This document shows positions 13,949 to 21,291 of a stretch of 31,866 nt of DNA, piece after piece. The position numbers and the translations under genes are program-made. This DNA comes from CAYOXM01 sp964407925 (GTDB lineage: Bacteria > Patescibacteriota > Patescibacteriia > SG8-24): positions 1 through 31,866 of the forward strand of contig CAYOXM010000014.1 in the NCBI GenBank assembly GCA_964407925.1. Reading direction: 5' to 3'. Position 1 is the stretch's first letter. The number at the start of each line of letters is the position of its first letter. The notes beneath the pieces were generated by a model, which did no database searches, was not told where the DNA came from, and was given only the letters and a program-made list of their open reading frames with translations.

Positions 13949-13977
13949 TTGACCGCGGGCGACGGCCGTGCTAGAAG
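13949..13977 (+). promoter_or_regulatory. Promoter candidate of the beta-barrel-like gene
   Basis: TTGACC (13949-13954), 17 bases, TAGAAG (13972-13977). It is back-to-back with the cytochrome promoter, with the two -35 elements only 10 bases apart, so one regulator could serve both. Confidence 0.5.
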
Positions 13978-14010
13978 GAGCGCAGACTGCGACAACCAAC
14001 GGAGGAAGTC

Positions 14011-14526
14011 ATGCGTTCATTGGTCATCGTCTCGGGCGTCGTGTCGTGCCTTGCTTTCGCCACCGTCGCGCCGCGCGAGGCGCGCGCGGACGCGCCGAAG
14101 CCGGCGGCGTACTTCACCCCCGGCATGGTCGGCGCGTTCACGACGGAAGGCAAGGGATTGCCGCCCGTCGCGCTCCAGACGGTCCTCGTGACCGTCCCCG
14201 TGAGCGAGCGCTGGAGCCTGATCGGGAAGGTCGGGTACGCCACCCCGTTCACGGCGTTCCAGCCCGCGCCGCACCTCCAGCTCGGCGCGGCCGTCCGGCT
14301 CGCCGATGCCTTCCGGCTCGGCGCGACCGGCCTCTACCGCTACGTCCCCCACTGGAGCGGGACGACGAACGACGCGAACCTCGTCGGCGGCGCGCTCGTG
14401 CCCATCATCCCCGTCGCGGGGACGAAGCTCCTGCTCCAGCTCCCCGTCGGCGCCGCGTACAACACGCGCGCGGAAACGTGGAGCATCTCCACCGGCGTGG
14501 AGCTGGCCCTGCCGCTGCCGTTCTGA
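14011..14526 (+). CDS. Exported beta-barrel-like protein
   Basis: A 171-residue protein. The start ATG has GGAGG six bases upstream. A cleavable signal peptide ends near ARA-DA (~26). The mature part is built of alternating hydrophobic and polar strands with Gly and aromatic girdles (for example WSLIGKVGYATPF, LGATGLYRYVPHW, TWSISTGVELALPLPF) and ends in phenylalanine, as outer membrane barrels do. This suggests a small outer-membrane-type barrel. That conflicts with a CPR host, which is thought to have no outer membrane. It is divergent from the cytochrome gene and ends at a bidirectional terminator. Function unknown. Confidence 0.65.
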   Translation: MRSLVIVSGVVSCLAFATVAPREARADAPKPAAYFTPGMVGAFTTEGKGLPPVALQTVLVTVPVSERWSLIGKVGYATPFTAFQPAPHLQLGAAVRLADAFRLGATGLYRYVPHWSGTTNDANLVGGALVPIIPVAGTKLLLQLPVGAAYNTRAETWSISTGVELALPLPF

Positions 14527-14534
14527 AACGAAAC

Positions 14535-14562
14535 CCCCGACCTTCATGGTCGGGGCGTTTTT
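14535..14562. terminator. Bidirectional terminator after the beta-barrel-like gene
   Basis: CCCCGACC (14535-14542), loop TTCAT, GGTCGGGG (14548-14555), then CGTTTTT. It is nearly identical in stem to the terminator at 10752. Confidence 0.9.
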
Positions 14563-14565
14563 ATC

Positions 14566-15345
14566 TCAGGAAGGAGTGAATTTCGTCCGTACTTCCGCGT
14601 CGAGCAACGCACGGTACGAATCGAACGCGTCGAAGTAGGTCTTCATGTACTCGTACACATCGAGCTCGCCGATGCCGTTCTCGAAGTCAATGTAGTCGAG
14701 ATCGCGGTAGTTGGCCTTGATGCGGTACCAGTAGAAGAAGTCCGGCAGCATTAGGGATTCCTTCGCGATGAAATCGGCCTTAGCGGCCTTCCCCTTCTTG
14801 GTGCGGAAGTTATTGGTCTTCCCGAGTTCGTGGAGCTTGTAGTCCATGAGCTTGCGGCAGAGTGAGCCGGTGCATTCCGCCTTCTGCCAGAAATCGTGCC
14901 TCGTGTTCTGTCCGGCGGAGATCTTTGGGATCGCGCGAACCTGCGTCAGCGGCCTGACGGCGCCGAGTTCGGAAACCGAGAACGTAACCTGCCCGCTCGT
15001 GACGAGGGTGGCAATTTTTTTACGTACGCCGGAATGACCCGACTTGCCGAACCCGACCATCGAGCCGTCAATGAGGTGCGCGAGGACGCTCTCGAGGTAG
15101 TAAAGGGCGTAGTAGCACTTAACCGGAAACCACGGCGCGGCGATGAGCGCGAAGGCGTGGTCTTCTTGCGCGAGTTCCATGTCCCGCTTGATGCTCTTGC
15201 GCGTCACGTCGTACAGCTTCCAAAAGCGGCGTATATCGCCGGTTCGGCGATGACCGTTGCCGAAACAGACGGTCAGTGCGCAGCCGTTAAAGAGCTTCTT
15301 CATGTGCTTGATGTAGTTGAGGTGGGTGCGGAATGCTGGCGTCAT
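14566..15345 (-). CDS. Unknown protein, possibly HEPN-like
   Basis: A 259-residue soluble protein, mostly helical. The segment FPVKCYYALYYLESVLAHLI followed by GHSGVRKKI (~73-111) resembles the core helices of HEPN domains (YYA-F pattern, then HSGV), and RIKANYRD (~208-215) is reminiscent of the RxxxN/H end motif. HEPN proteins are often RNases of toxin or defence systems, but no antitoxin or nucleotidyltransferase gene is adjacent. ATG 15345 is chosen because the longer GTG start at 15390 lies inside the uvrD terminator; AAGGTG is about 9 bases upstream. Treat the HEPN label as a hypothesis. Confidence 0.55.
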   Translation of the reverse strand: MTPAFRTHLNYIKHMKKLFNGCALTVCFGNGHRRTGDIRRFWKLYDVTRKSIKRDMELAQEDHAFALIAAPWFPVKCYYALYYLESVLAHLIDGSMVGFGKSGHSGVRKKIATLVTSGQVTFSVSELGAVRPLTQVRAIPKISAGQNTRHDFWQKAECTGSLCRKLMDYKLHELGKTNNFRTKKGKAAKADFIAKESLMLPDFFYWYRIKANYRDLDYIDFENGIGELDVYEYMKTYFDAFDSYRALLDAEVRTKFTPS

Positions 15346-15372
15346 AGCGATCCGCACCTTAGCAAAATCCGC

Positions 15373-15400
15373 AAGCAAAAAACCAGCCACTTTTATGGCT
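15373..15400 (-). terminator. Terminator after uvrD
   Basis: On the minus strand CCAGCCA, loop TAAAAG, TGGCTGG, then TTTTTTG. The stem also has T-rich sequence on the plus side. Confidence 0.88.
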
Positions 15401-15442
15401 GGCTTTTGGCCAAGCGCGTGGGTCGCCCCGCGCGTCTGCTCT

Positions 15443-15466
15443 TGGACCCGAGGTGGGACTCAAACC
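15443..15466 (-). other. tRNA 3'-end-like fragment
   Basis: On the minus strand the segment reads GGTTTGAGTCCC, then ACCTCGGGTCCA. This looks like a T-loop, the 3' half of the T-stem and a 3' acceptor strand. The 5' T-stem strand does not pair, and no matching 5' acceptor or cloverleaf lies in the adjacent uvrD coding sequence. It may be an attachment-site remnant or a chance match. Confidence 0.35.
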
Positions 15467-15472
15467 TGAACT

Positions 15473-17632
15473 CTACACATCCCCCAAAAAAGACTTCTTC
15501 CTCCAATCCTCATTCACCTTCTTCATCCGCCCCTTCATGCCGGCAAAGGGGTCTTGGGGAACGTCGTCATCGGCGTCCAGTACCACGGCGTCGTCCTCGT
15601 AAAATCCGTCCGCATCCACGACGCTCTTCTGCCCCCAATTGGTTTTGCCGCTCCGCGCGATTCCTCCCCCGCCGAAGGATGACCGCTCTTCAACCAAACC
15701 GAGGTCCAAGCACTTCGGATCGCATTCCTCGAGGAACGACGACGGCTGTTCCATGCTGAAAGCGTCGCGGCCCATCGTCGCGGGGTAGCTCAAATACAGA
15801 TGCCGCTTGGCGCGGGTGACGGCGACGTAGAACAAACGGCGCTCTTCCTCCATTCCCCCCTCTTCAATCGCTGCCTTGCGGTTGGGGAATCCGGAATTGA
15901 CCATATGGATCACGAACACTGCCTCCCACTCGAGCCCCTTGGCCTGGTGGATGGTGGAGAGCACCAGCTTGTCCGCGAGGTCGCGCCGTCGCCCCCTCTG
16001 CTGCGCGCGCTGGACCGCGGCGTCGTCGAGCGTCACGTCCACGAGCAGTTCCGCCGCGTTCTCGTAGTTCTCGGCGAACGTCGCGAGCTGTTCCACGTCC
16101 TCCATCCGCTCGCGCCAGTTCGGATATTCGTTCTCGAGATAATCGGCGTAGGACGACTTGATAACCGCACGGACGATGTCCGCCGGTTTATTGCCCGCGT
16201 CGTGCATCTTCTGGAGCACCTGCCGCAAGTCGCGCCAGCCCGGCGCCGCTCTCGCGCCGCACATCTGTTCGACCGGCGCGAGCAAGGCGTACGCGAGCGA
16301 CCCCGCCGAGCGCATCATCCCGTAGATCTTTCCGGCCATCACGTCGCCAATGCCGGTCTGGATGCCGAGCACGCGGAGCCACGCCGACTCGTCCACGAAA
16401 TTCGCGGCGATGCGCACGAAGGCGAGCGCGTCCTTCACGTGCGCGCGCTCGAAGAACTTCATCCCGCCGCGGTAGTCGTAGTCGATGCCGTGCTTCATCA
16501 GCTCGAACTCGAGCGCCTGCGAGTGGAAGGTCGCGCGGAACAGCACCGCGATGTGCTCCGGCTTCGTGCCGTCTTCGAGAAGCGCGTGGATGCGGCTCAC
16601 GACGAACGCCGCCTCCTGGCTCGCGGACGCGGTCGGCACGACGACGGGTTTCGCCTCGCGCGTGATGACGGCCTTCAGGTTCTTGGGATACTGGTCGACG
16701 TTCCGGCCGATGACGTCGTTCGCCAAATCGAGGATGTCCGGCGTCGAGCGATAGTTCGTTTCAAGTTTGAAAAGTTTCGCACCGGGGAAATGCCGCGGGA
16801 AGTCGAGGATGTTCCTGACGTCGGCCGCGCGAAACGAATAGATGCTCTGCGCGTCGTCGCCGACGACGAGGACGTTGTTCTCCGGTCCCGCGAGCAGCTT
16901 CACGACCGCGGCCTGGAGCGGGTTGGTGTCCTGGTACTCGTCGACGAGCACGTAGCGGAAACGCGACGACACCGCCTCGCGGAACGTCACGTCCGTCGCG
17001 AGCAGGTGGTGGAGCTTCGCGAGCAGGTCGTCGAAATCCATCGCGTTGGCGTTTTTCTTCTTCGTCTCGTAGGCGACGGTGATGCGCTCGAAGTCCGGGA
17101 TGAGCGGCAGGAGCTTGGGATTCTTCTTCAGGATCGCCTTCTCGAGCGGCACAATCGCGTTCAGCGCGTACGACAAAATCTCCTTCACGTAGGTGGGCGA
17201 AGGGAACTTCTTGGCGTCACCCGTGAGGCCGAGCTCGCGCATGACGGCCTTGAGCAGGTCCTTCGCGTCCTCCTCGTCGAGGATGGTGAAGGACGGGGTG
17301 AAGCCGATGCGGTCGGCCGCGCCGCGCAGGATGCGGTTGGAAATCGAGTGGAACGTGCCGCCCCAGACGCCGCGCCCGCCGGCGGCGAGCGCCTCGATGC
17401 GCGTCATCATCTCGTTCGCCGCCTTGTTGGTGAAGGTGAGGAGCAGGATTTCCTCGGGACGGACGCCCTTCGACAGGAGGTAGGCCACGCGGTAGACGAT
17501 GGTGCGGGTCTTGCCCGACCCCGCGCCCGCGATGACCACGCACGGCCCGTCGCCGCCCTCGACCACGGCAAACTGCTCGGCGTTGAGCTCGCCCTTGAAG
17601 TCGATGACCCGGCCGGCCGGGTGGTCATTCAT
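15473..17632 (-). CDS. uvrD: UvrD/PcrA-type superfamily 1 DNA helicase
   Basis: A 719-residue ATP-dependent 3'-5' helicase for repair and replication restart. It has AGAGSGKT (Walker A, ~35-42), LTFTNKAANEM (~70), VDEYQDTN (motif II, ~230), VVGDDAQSIYSFRAAD (motif III), LETNYRST (motif IV), LSTIHQAKGLEWEAVF (motif V) and YVAVTRAKRHLYL (motif VI). ATG 17632 is preferred because AAGGA lies ~10 bases upstream and the family N-terminus fits; an upstream ATG at 17653 has no ribosome binding site. A pair of REP-like repeats lies between it and the upstream CoA-binding gene, and a strong terminator lies downstream. Confidence 0.95.
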   Translation of the reverse strand: MNDHPAGRVIDFKGELNAEQFAVVEGGDGPCVVIAGAGSGKTRTIVYRVAYLLSKGVRPEEILLLTFTNKAANEMMTRIEALAAGGRGVWGGTFHSISNRILRGAADRIGFTPSFTILDEEDAKDLLKAVMRELGLTGDAKKFPSPTYVKEILSYALNAIVPLEKAILKKNPKLLPLIPDFERITVAYETKKKNANAMDFDDLLAKLHHLLATDVTFREAVSSRFRYVLVDEYQDTNPLQAAVVKLLAGPENNVLVVGDDAQSIYSFRAADVRNILDFPRHFPGAKLFKLETNYRSTPDILDLANDVIGRNVDQYPKNLKAVITREAKPVVVPTASASQEAAFVVSRIHALLEDGTKPEHIAVLFRATFHSQALEFELMKHGIDYDYRGGMKFFERAHVKDALAFVRIAANFVDESAWLRVLGIQTGIGDVMAGKIYGMMRSAGSLAYALLAPVEQMCGARAAPGWRDLRQVLQKMHDAGNKPADIVRAVIKSSYADYLENEYPNWRERMEDVEQLATFAENYENAAELLVDVTLDDAAVQRAQQRGRRRDLADKLVLSTIHQAKGLEWEAVFVIHMVNSGFPNRKAAIEEGGMEEERRLFYVAVTRAKRHLYLSYPATMGRDAFSMEQPSSFLEECDPKCLDLGLVEERSSFGGGGIARSGKTNWGQKSVVDADGFYEDDAVVLDADDDVPQDPFAGMKGRMKKVNEDWRKKSFLGDV

Positions 17633-17712
17633 GATGGTGAACGTCCTTTGCATGGGGGCACTGTACCTTGTAAAACGGCTGTTTTAAAGCTGAATCTGGG
17701 TGCTCCGTCAAG

Positions 17713-17740
17713 GTGATGCAGGGCAAGCCCTGCGGCTACA
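17713..17740 (-). repeat. GTAG-type REP-like hairpin repeat, unit 4
   Basis: Stem GCAGGG with CCCTGC. The GTAG foot points toward unit 5, making an inverted pair with an 11-base spacer. Confidence 0.9.
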
Positions 17741-17751
17741 GTTTTAAAGCG

Positions 17752-17779
17752 TGTAGCTGCGCGGCTTGCCGCGCTTCAC
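17752..17779 (+). repeat. GTAG-type REP-like hairpin repeat, unit 5
   Basis: TGTAGC foot, stem GCGCGG with CCGCGC around CTTG, ending TTCAC. Partner of unit 4. Confidence 0.9.
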
Positions 17780-17782
17780 CAT

Positions 17783-17809
17783 AAGAAAAACCCGCCTTTT
17801 GGCGGGTTT
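17783..17809 (-). terminator. Terminator after CoA-binding protein gene
   Basis: On the minus strand AAACCCGCC, loop AAAA, GGCGGGTTT, then TTCTTAT. Confidence 0.88.
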
Positions 17810-17816
17810 ACGAGGT

Positions 17817-17846
17817 CTGGATTCCGGGTCTCGGCCTGGAATGACA
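17817..17846. repeat. Short imperfect palindrome ending in GGAATGACA (second repeat family)
   Basis: TTCCGGG and CCTGGAA pair imperfectly within CTGGATTCC to GGAATGACA. It resembles the copy at 9597-9625. Confidence 0.5.
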
Positions 17847-17869
17847 TAGGGTGAGGGGGCGAAGTGACA

Positions 17870-18271
17870 TCATGGGAACAGGCGACGATGCTGCCGCATC
17901 ATGCAGTCGTCGACGACGGCGACGAGGCCGGCCTCTTCGGCGCGCTTGGCGGCTTCGGAGTTGCCCGCGCCGTCCTGCATCCAGACGACTTTCGCGCCGA
18001 TCTTAATCGCGTCCTCGACGATGGCCGGAACCGCATCGGGGTTGCGGAAAATCTGCACGAGGTCGACTTTCTCCGGCACGGACGCGAGGTCGGGATACGC
18101 CTTCTCGCCGAGGACCTCGGTCTCGCCGGGGTTCACGGGGATGATGCGGTAGCCGTGGGCCTGAAGGTACTTGCAGACGCCGAACGACGGCCGCTCCATC
18201 TTTGAAGACAGGCCGACCGAGGCGATGACTTTCGCCTCTTCGAGGATTTTCTTTATTTGTTCGTCGGTCAT
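17870..18271 (-). CDS. CoA-binding (YccU-type Rossmann) protein
   Basis: A 133-residue protein of the CoA_binding family. IASVGLSSKMERPSFGVCKYLQAHGYRIIPVNP is the nucleotide-binding front half. VDLVQIFRNPDAVPAIVEDAIKIGAKVVWMQDG and a C-terminal VVDDCMMRQH complete the usual short stand-alone form. It is presumed to bind CoA or a similar nucleotide; the physiological role is not known. The start follows AAGGA at about 9 bases. It ends at a good terminator before the REP-like pair. Confidence 0.9.
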   Translation of the reverse strand: MTDEQIKKILEEAKVIASVGLSSKMERPSFGVCKYLQAHGYRIIPVNPGETEVLGEKAYPDLASVPEKVDLVQIFRNPDAVPAIVEDAIKIGAKVVWMQDGAGNSEAAKRAEEAGLVAVVDDCMMRQHRRLFP

Positions 18272-18306
18272 GGTTTTTTCCTTACCCGCGGGTTCGTGGT
18301 GACGAA

Positions 18307-18434
18307 GGCCGGTCCCCGTGCCGACCGTCGCGTATGGCGCGAAGCCGCCGCGACCTCCGGTCGCGTAGCGGTTCGCGCCTAGCGTGAGGAAAATCGCGAG
18401 AAGCGATTTTCTGCGTCGGCACGCGGGACTGGCC
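18307..18434. repeat. Multi-branched palindromic element downstream of the DUF2207 gene
   Basis: The outer arms are GGCCGGTCCCCGTGCCGAC (18307-18325) and its near complement at 18415-18434. Inside are two further hairpins. One pairs GGCGCGAA (18336-18343) with TTCGCGCC (18372-18379) and continues inward imperfectly. The other is GAAAATCGC (18389-18397) with GCGATTTTC (18403-18411). The predicted fold is a junction with two inner stems. It fills the 168 bases between the CoA-binding start and the DUF2207 stop and shares core words with 3092-3215. Confidence 0.7.
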
Positions 18435-18439
18435 GAGCC

Positions 18440-20164
18440 CTACCACGACCCGCCTCCCCCGCCTCCTCCTCCGCCGCCCGAAGACCCGCCCCCGCCGAAA
18501 CCGCTCCCGCCGCTCGATTGCTGGGGCGCGGAACGCATCGCGGTCGTCATCGCCGAGTTCATGGAACCGAGCATGGAATTGAACGCCATCGTGTTGAACG
18601 CGCCGTGACTGAACGCGCTCCCCTCGTACCATTTCGGCGGCGCGACGTTCATGCCCTCAAACGCCTTGGACCACTTGTCCGCGACGCCGAATGCCATCGC
18701 GTACGGAAGAAACTTCTCGAAGACGTTCTCCTTTTCCTGCCACTGGATACGGTACTTCTCCGCCTTCTCCAGGTATTCGCGGAAACCCATCGCGTGTTCG
18801 GACGCCGCGACGCCGTTGGCGGTCCTCTTCGCCATGAAACCGGAGAAAAGCATCACGAACGCGCCGACGATAATGAGCGCGATCATGAGATGCGGCGTGC
18901 TCTCGGACATGCCGGTCAATACCGGCGAACCGAAAACCGCCACGGCGACGATGAGCAGGCCGACGCCGATGAAGGTGTTCCTCGTCAGCTCGGGACTCAC
19001 CGGAAAATGCCCCTGCCTGACCAGCTCGACGTAAATCGACTTTTTGATCCCCGGAAGCCCTTTATAGAAGTCGTGATTCTCCTTGAGATCGGATACCCGG
19101 CAAAGCTTGCCGCTCAAGTCGAAGAGCACCATCAGCACCTTTCGCTCATAATCGCGCAGCTCCTTGTCCTCCCTCCATTCCCTGAGCAGTTCGAACTCGT
19201 AGTCCTTACTCTTGAGGATCAGGCCCTTCTTCTCGGTCTCGCGGATCTTCAGATAGCCGCGTACGGCAAGATCGACGATCGTCGCGGAAACGTCCTTGAG
19301 GCCCGCATCCTCATCGATGAGCGTGCCGACTTCCGCGGGACGCATCCCTTCCGGCGGATCATACTGCACGACGAGCGTCCCCCGCCCTTCGGGGTCGCGG
19401 CCGTTCTTCCACCACAGGACGACGAGGGCGAAAAACGCCGCGAGCGGGAGCACGTACGGCCAGAGCGGCAGCCACGGGTTCGGTTTCGGCGGGAGGAGTT
19501 TCGCGACGATGCCCGGCGGCCAGCCGACGACGACCGTGAGCGGGCTGTCCGCGGCGAAATGCGCGTTCCTCCCCTGGAGATTCGTAAGGCAGTCCTGTGC
19601 CGTCGACCCGGCCTCGCCGGTGTAGCACTTCATGGTGACGGCCGCCGCGTCGACCGCGTTCGGCAGGCGCACGGCGGCGGTGATGCGGCGAATCGGCACC
19701 TGCCAGGCGTTGCCCGTCACGTTCCAGTACAGCTCGTCATGGTCCGCGAAGTACCGCAGGGCGCCGACGGCGTCGTACTCGATGGCGTACGTCTGCGCAC
19801 CGGTGATTTCCCGGTCCGGATCGCCGATCTTTATGCGTATGCCGACGTCGTTCTTGATGACCTGGTACTGCCACGGCCGGCCGTTGCCGTCGGTGACGGA
19901 GACGACCTTGAGCGGGATGTCGAAGGTCTCGCCGTCGGCGACGTAGCGCGTCGGGATGTCGCGATAAATGCCGTGACGCGGCGACGGGAAGTAGTACCCG
20001 ATGCGCTCGGTGATGCCGACCGTGCCGTCTTCGCGTACGAGGATGTCCGCCGCGAATGACGATACCTCTTCGCCGACCTGCGCGTACGCCGGAGCAGCGT
20101 ACAGGAACAGCGCGGCGACGAGGCCGATGACGACGGAGAGCGCGCGGCGGAGCGGAGTGGGCAT
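18440..20164 (-). CDS. DUF2207 membrane protein with Gly-rich tail
   Basis: A 574-residue protein with a signal peptide (1-28, AYA-Q) and an extracytoplasmic beta-rich DUF2207 domain (~30-230) with GIYRDIPTRY and LYWNVTGNAW, typical of the family. A membrane segment follows (~240-260), then a cytosolic winged-helix-like region, two more membrane segments (~395-445) and a C-terminal Gly/Ser-rich tail ending GGSW. Function unknown; the family is common in Gram-positive and CPR bacteria. The ATG at 20164 has no ribosome binding site. REP-like unit 6 begins 2 bases upstream of the ATG, and TATAAC in the repeat-pair spacer could be the -10. Confidence 0.9.
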   Translation of the reverse strand: MPTPLRRALSVVIGLVAALFLYAAPAYAQVGEEVSSFAADILVREDGTVGITERIGYYFPSPRHGIYRDIPTRYVADGETFDIPLKVVSVTDGNGRPWQYQVIKNDVGIRIKIGDPDREITGAQTYAIEYDAVGALRYFADHDELYWNVTGNAWQVPIRRITAAVRLPNAVDAAAVTMKCYTGEAGSTAQDCLTNLQGRNAHFAADSPLTVVVGWPPGIVAKLLPPKPNPWLPLWPYVLPLAAFFALVVLWWKNGRDPEGRGTLVVQYDPPEGMRPAEVGTLIDEDAGLKDVSATIVDLAVRGYLKIRETEKKGLILKSKDYEFELLREWREDKELRDYERKVLMVLFDLSGKLCRVSDLKENHDFYKGLPGIKKSIYVELVRQGHFPVSPELTRNTFIGVGLLIVAVAVFGSPVLTGMSESTPHLMIALIIVGAFVMLFSGFMAKRTANGVAASEHAMGFREYLEKAEKYRIQWQEKENVFEKFLPYAMAFGVADKWSKAFEGMNVAPPKWYEGSAFSHGAFNTMAFNSMLGSMNSAMTTAMRSAPQQSSGGSGFGGGGSSGGGGGGGGGGSW

Positions 20165-20166
20165 AG

Positions 20167-20194
20167 GTGATGCAGGGCAAGCCCTGCGGCTACA
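20167..20194 (-). repeat. GTAG-type REP-like hairpin repeat, unit 6
   Basis: Stem GCAGGG with CCCTGC. It lies directly before the DUF2207 ATG and pairs in inverse orientation with unit 7. Confidence 0.9.
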
Positions 20195-20211
20195 GTTATA
20201 CCCTGTAGCAA

Positions 20212-20238
20212 GTAGCTGCGAGGCTTGCCTCGCTTCAC
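20212..20238 (+). repeat. GTAG-type REP-like hairpin repeat, unit 7
   Basis: GTAGC foot, stem GCGAGG with CCTCGC around CTTG, ending TTCAC. The TCA at 20235-20237 is the mltG stop codon read from the other strand. Confidence 0.9.
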
Positions 20239-21281
20239 TTTAGATACTTCGCCTTGTTGCGGTTGTGCTCCTCGAGCGTGCGGCCGTAGTGGACCTTGCC
20301 CTCCTTGTCGGTCAGGAAATACACGTAGGGGTTCGGGAGCGGGTCGACGGCCGCCTGAATCGCCTCGAGGCCGGGACTGCCGATGGGACCGGGGGGCAGG
20401 CCGGGGTACTTATAGGTATTATAGCGCGAAACGTTCTTCAGGTCCTCAAAAGTGACGGACGGCAGGTCCTTGCCCGTCGCGTAGTTCACGGTTGAGTCGG
20501 CCTGGAGCGCCATCCCCTCCTTCAGCCTGCGCCAGAAAAGGTCCGAGACCATCCGCCGGTCCTCGAGCCCGTGCACCTCGCGCTCGATGATGCTCGCCAT
20601 CGTCAGCACCTCGTGAATCGTGCGGCCCTGCGCCGCGATGCGCTGACGGATCTTTTGGTCGAGCTTGCGATCGAGGTTACCGATGAGCGTGAGCACGACT
20701 TCCTCGGGCGTCGCGTCGCGGTAGAGGCGATACGTGTCGGGGAAAAGGTATCCTTCGAGGCTGACGTACGACGGTTTGTCCTTGAGGAACGGGAACTTCC
20801 CCGAAAAATCGTCGGGCTTCGGCGCCTGATCCGACGACAGCGTGCGGTGGTCGGTCGCGGGGATGCCGGTCACGTGGAAAAGCCGACCCGCTTCGGGATA
20901 GCCCGCCTTCTCGAGCGCGAGCTGGATGTCGTTCAGGTTCCAGCCCTCGATGATCTTGAGGGTGAATTCGTTCGCCGCGACGCCGCCCTTCGTGAGCCGC
21001 GTGACGATCTCGGCGTAGGAATCCGCGCCCTTGAAGTCGTACGTCCCCGGCTGGAGTTTCGTGGCGAGGCCGCTCCCGCGCAGCGTCATCTTGAAAAACG
21101 TCTCGCTGCGCACGAAGCCGCGCTCCTTGAGGCCGTCGATGATCTTGTCGGTCGTGTCGCCGGCCGCGACGACGAAGGAAGTGTCGGCCGGCTGGCCCGG
21201 GGACGATAAGAACACCGCAGACCAGGCGAAGGCGGTGACGAGGACCATGACGGCGACGAGGATGGCAGTGGCGCGTTTCAT
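20235..21281 (-). CDS. mltG: Endolytic murein transglycosylase MltG
   Basis: A 348-residue membrane-anchored enzyme that cleaves nascent peptidoglycan strands. One N-terminal membrane segment (~4-26) is followed by a LysM-like region and the YceG domain. MASIIEREV contains the catalytic Glu region, ALQADSTVNYATG matches the conserved LQSDPTV motif, and NPYVYFLTDKEGKVHYGRTLEEHNRN is the family C-terminus. It starts 10 bases after the manC stop, so it is part of that operon. The stop TGA lies inside REP-like unit 7. Confidence 0.95.
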   Translation of the reverse strand: MKRATAILVAVMVLVTAFAWSAVFLSSPGQPADTSFVVAAGDTTDKIIDGLKERGFVRSETFFKMTLRGSGLATKLQPGTYDFKGADSYAEIVTRLTKGGVAANEFTLKIIEGWNLNDIQLALEKAGYPEAGRLFHVTGIPATDHRTLSSDQAPKPDDFSGKFPFLKDKPSYVSLEGYLFPDTYRLYRDATPEEVVLTLIGNLDRKLDQKIRQRIAAQGRTIHEVLTMASIIEREVHGLEDRRMVSDLFWRRLKEGMALQADSTVNYATGKDLPSVTFEDLKNVSRYNTYKYPGLPPGPIGSPGLEAIQAAVDPLPNPYVYFLTDKEGKVHYGRTLEEHNRNKAKYLK

Positions 21282-21291
21282 GCGGCGGCGT

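Noticed and set aside
15346..15390. Upstream GTG start for the HEPN-like gene adding 15 residues
   Set aside because: It lies inside the uvrD terminator stem, so the transcript would begin after it.
15443..15475. A complete tRNA gene after uvrD
   Set aside because: No 5' acceptor strand, D-arm or anticodon arm can be found upstream; only a 3'-like fragment remains.
15800..17716. A 638-codon plus-strand open frame opposite uvrD
   Set aside because: uvrD on the other strand carries all helicase motifs; this is a GC-rich shadow.
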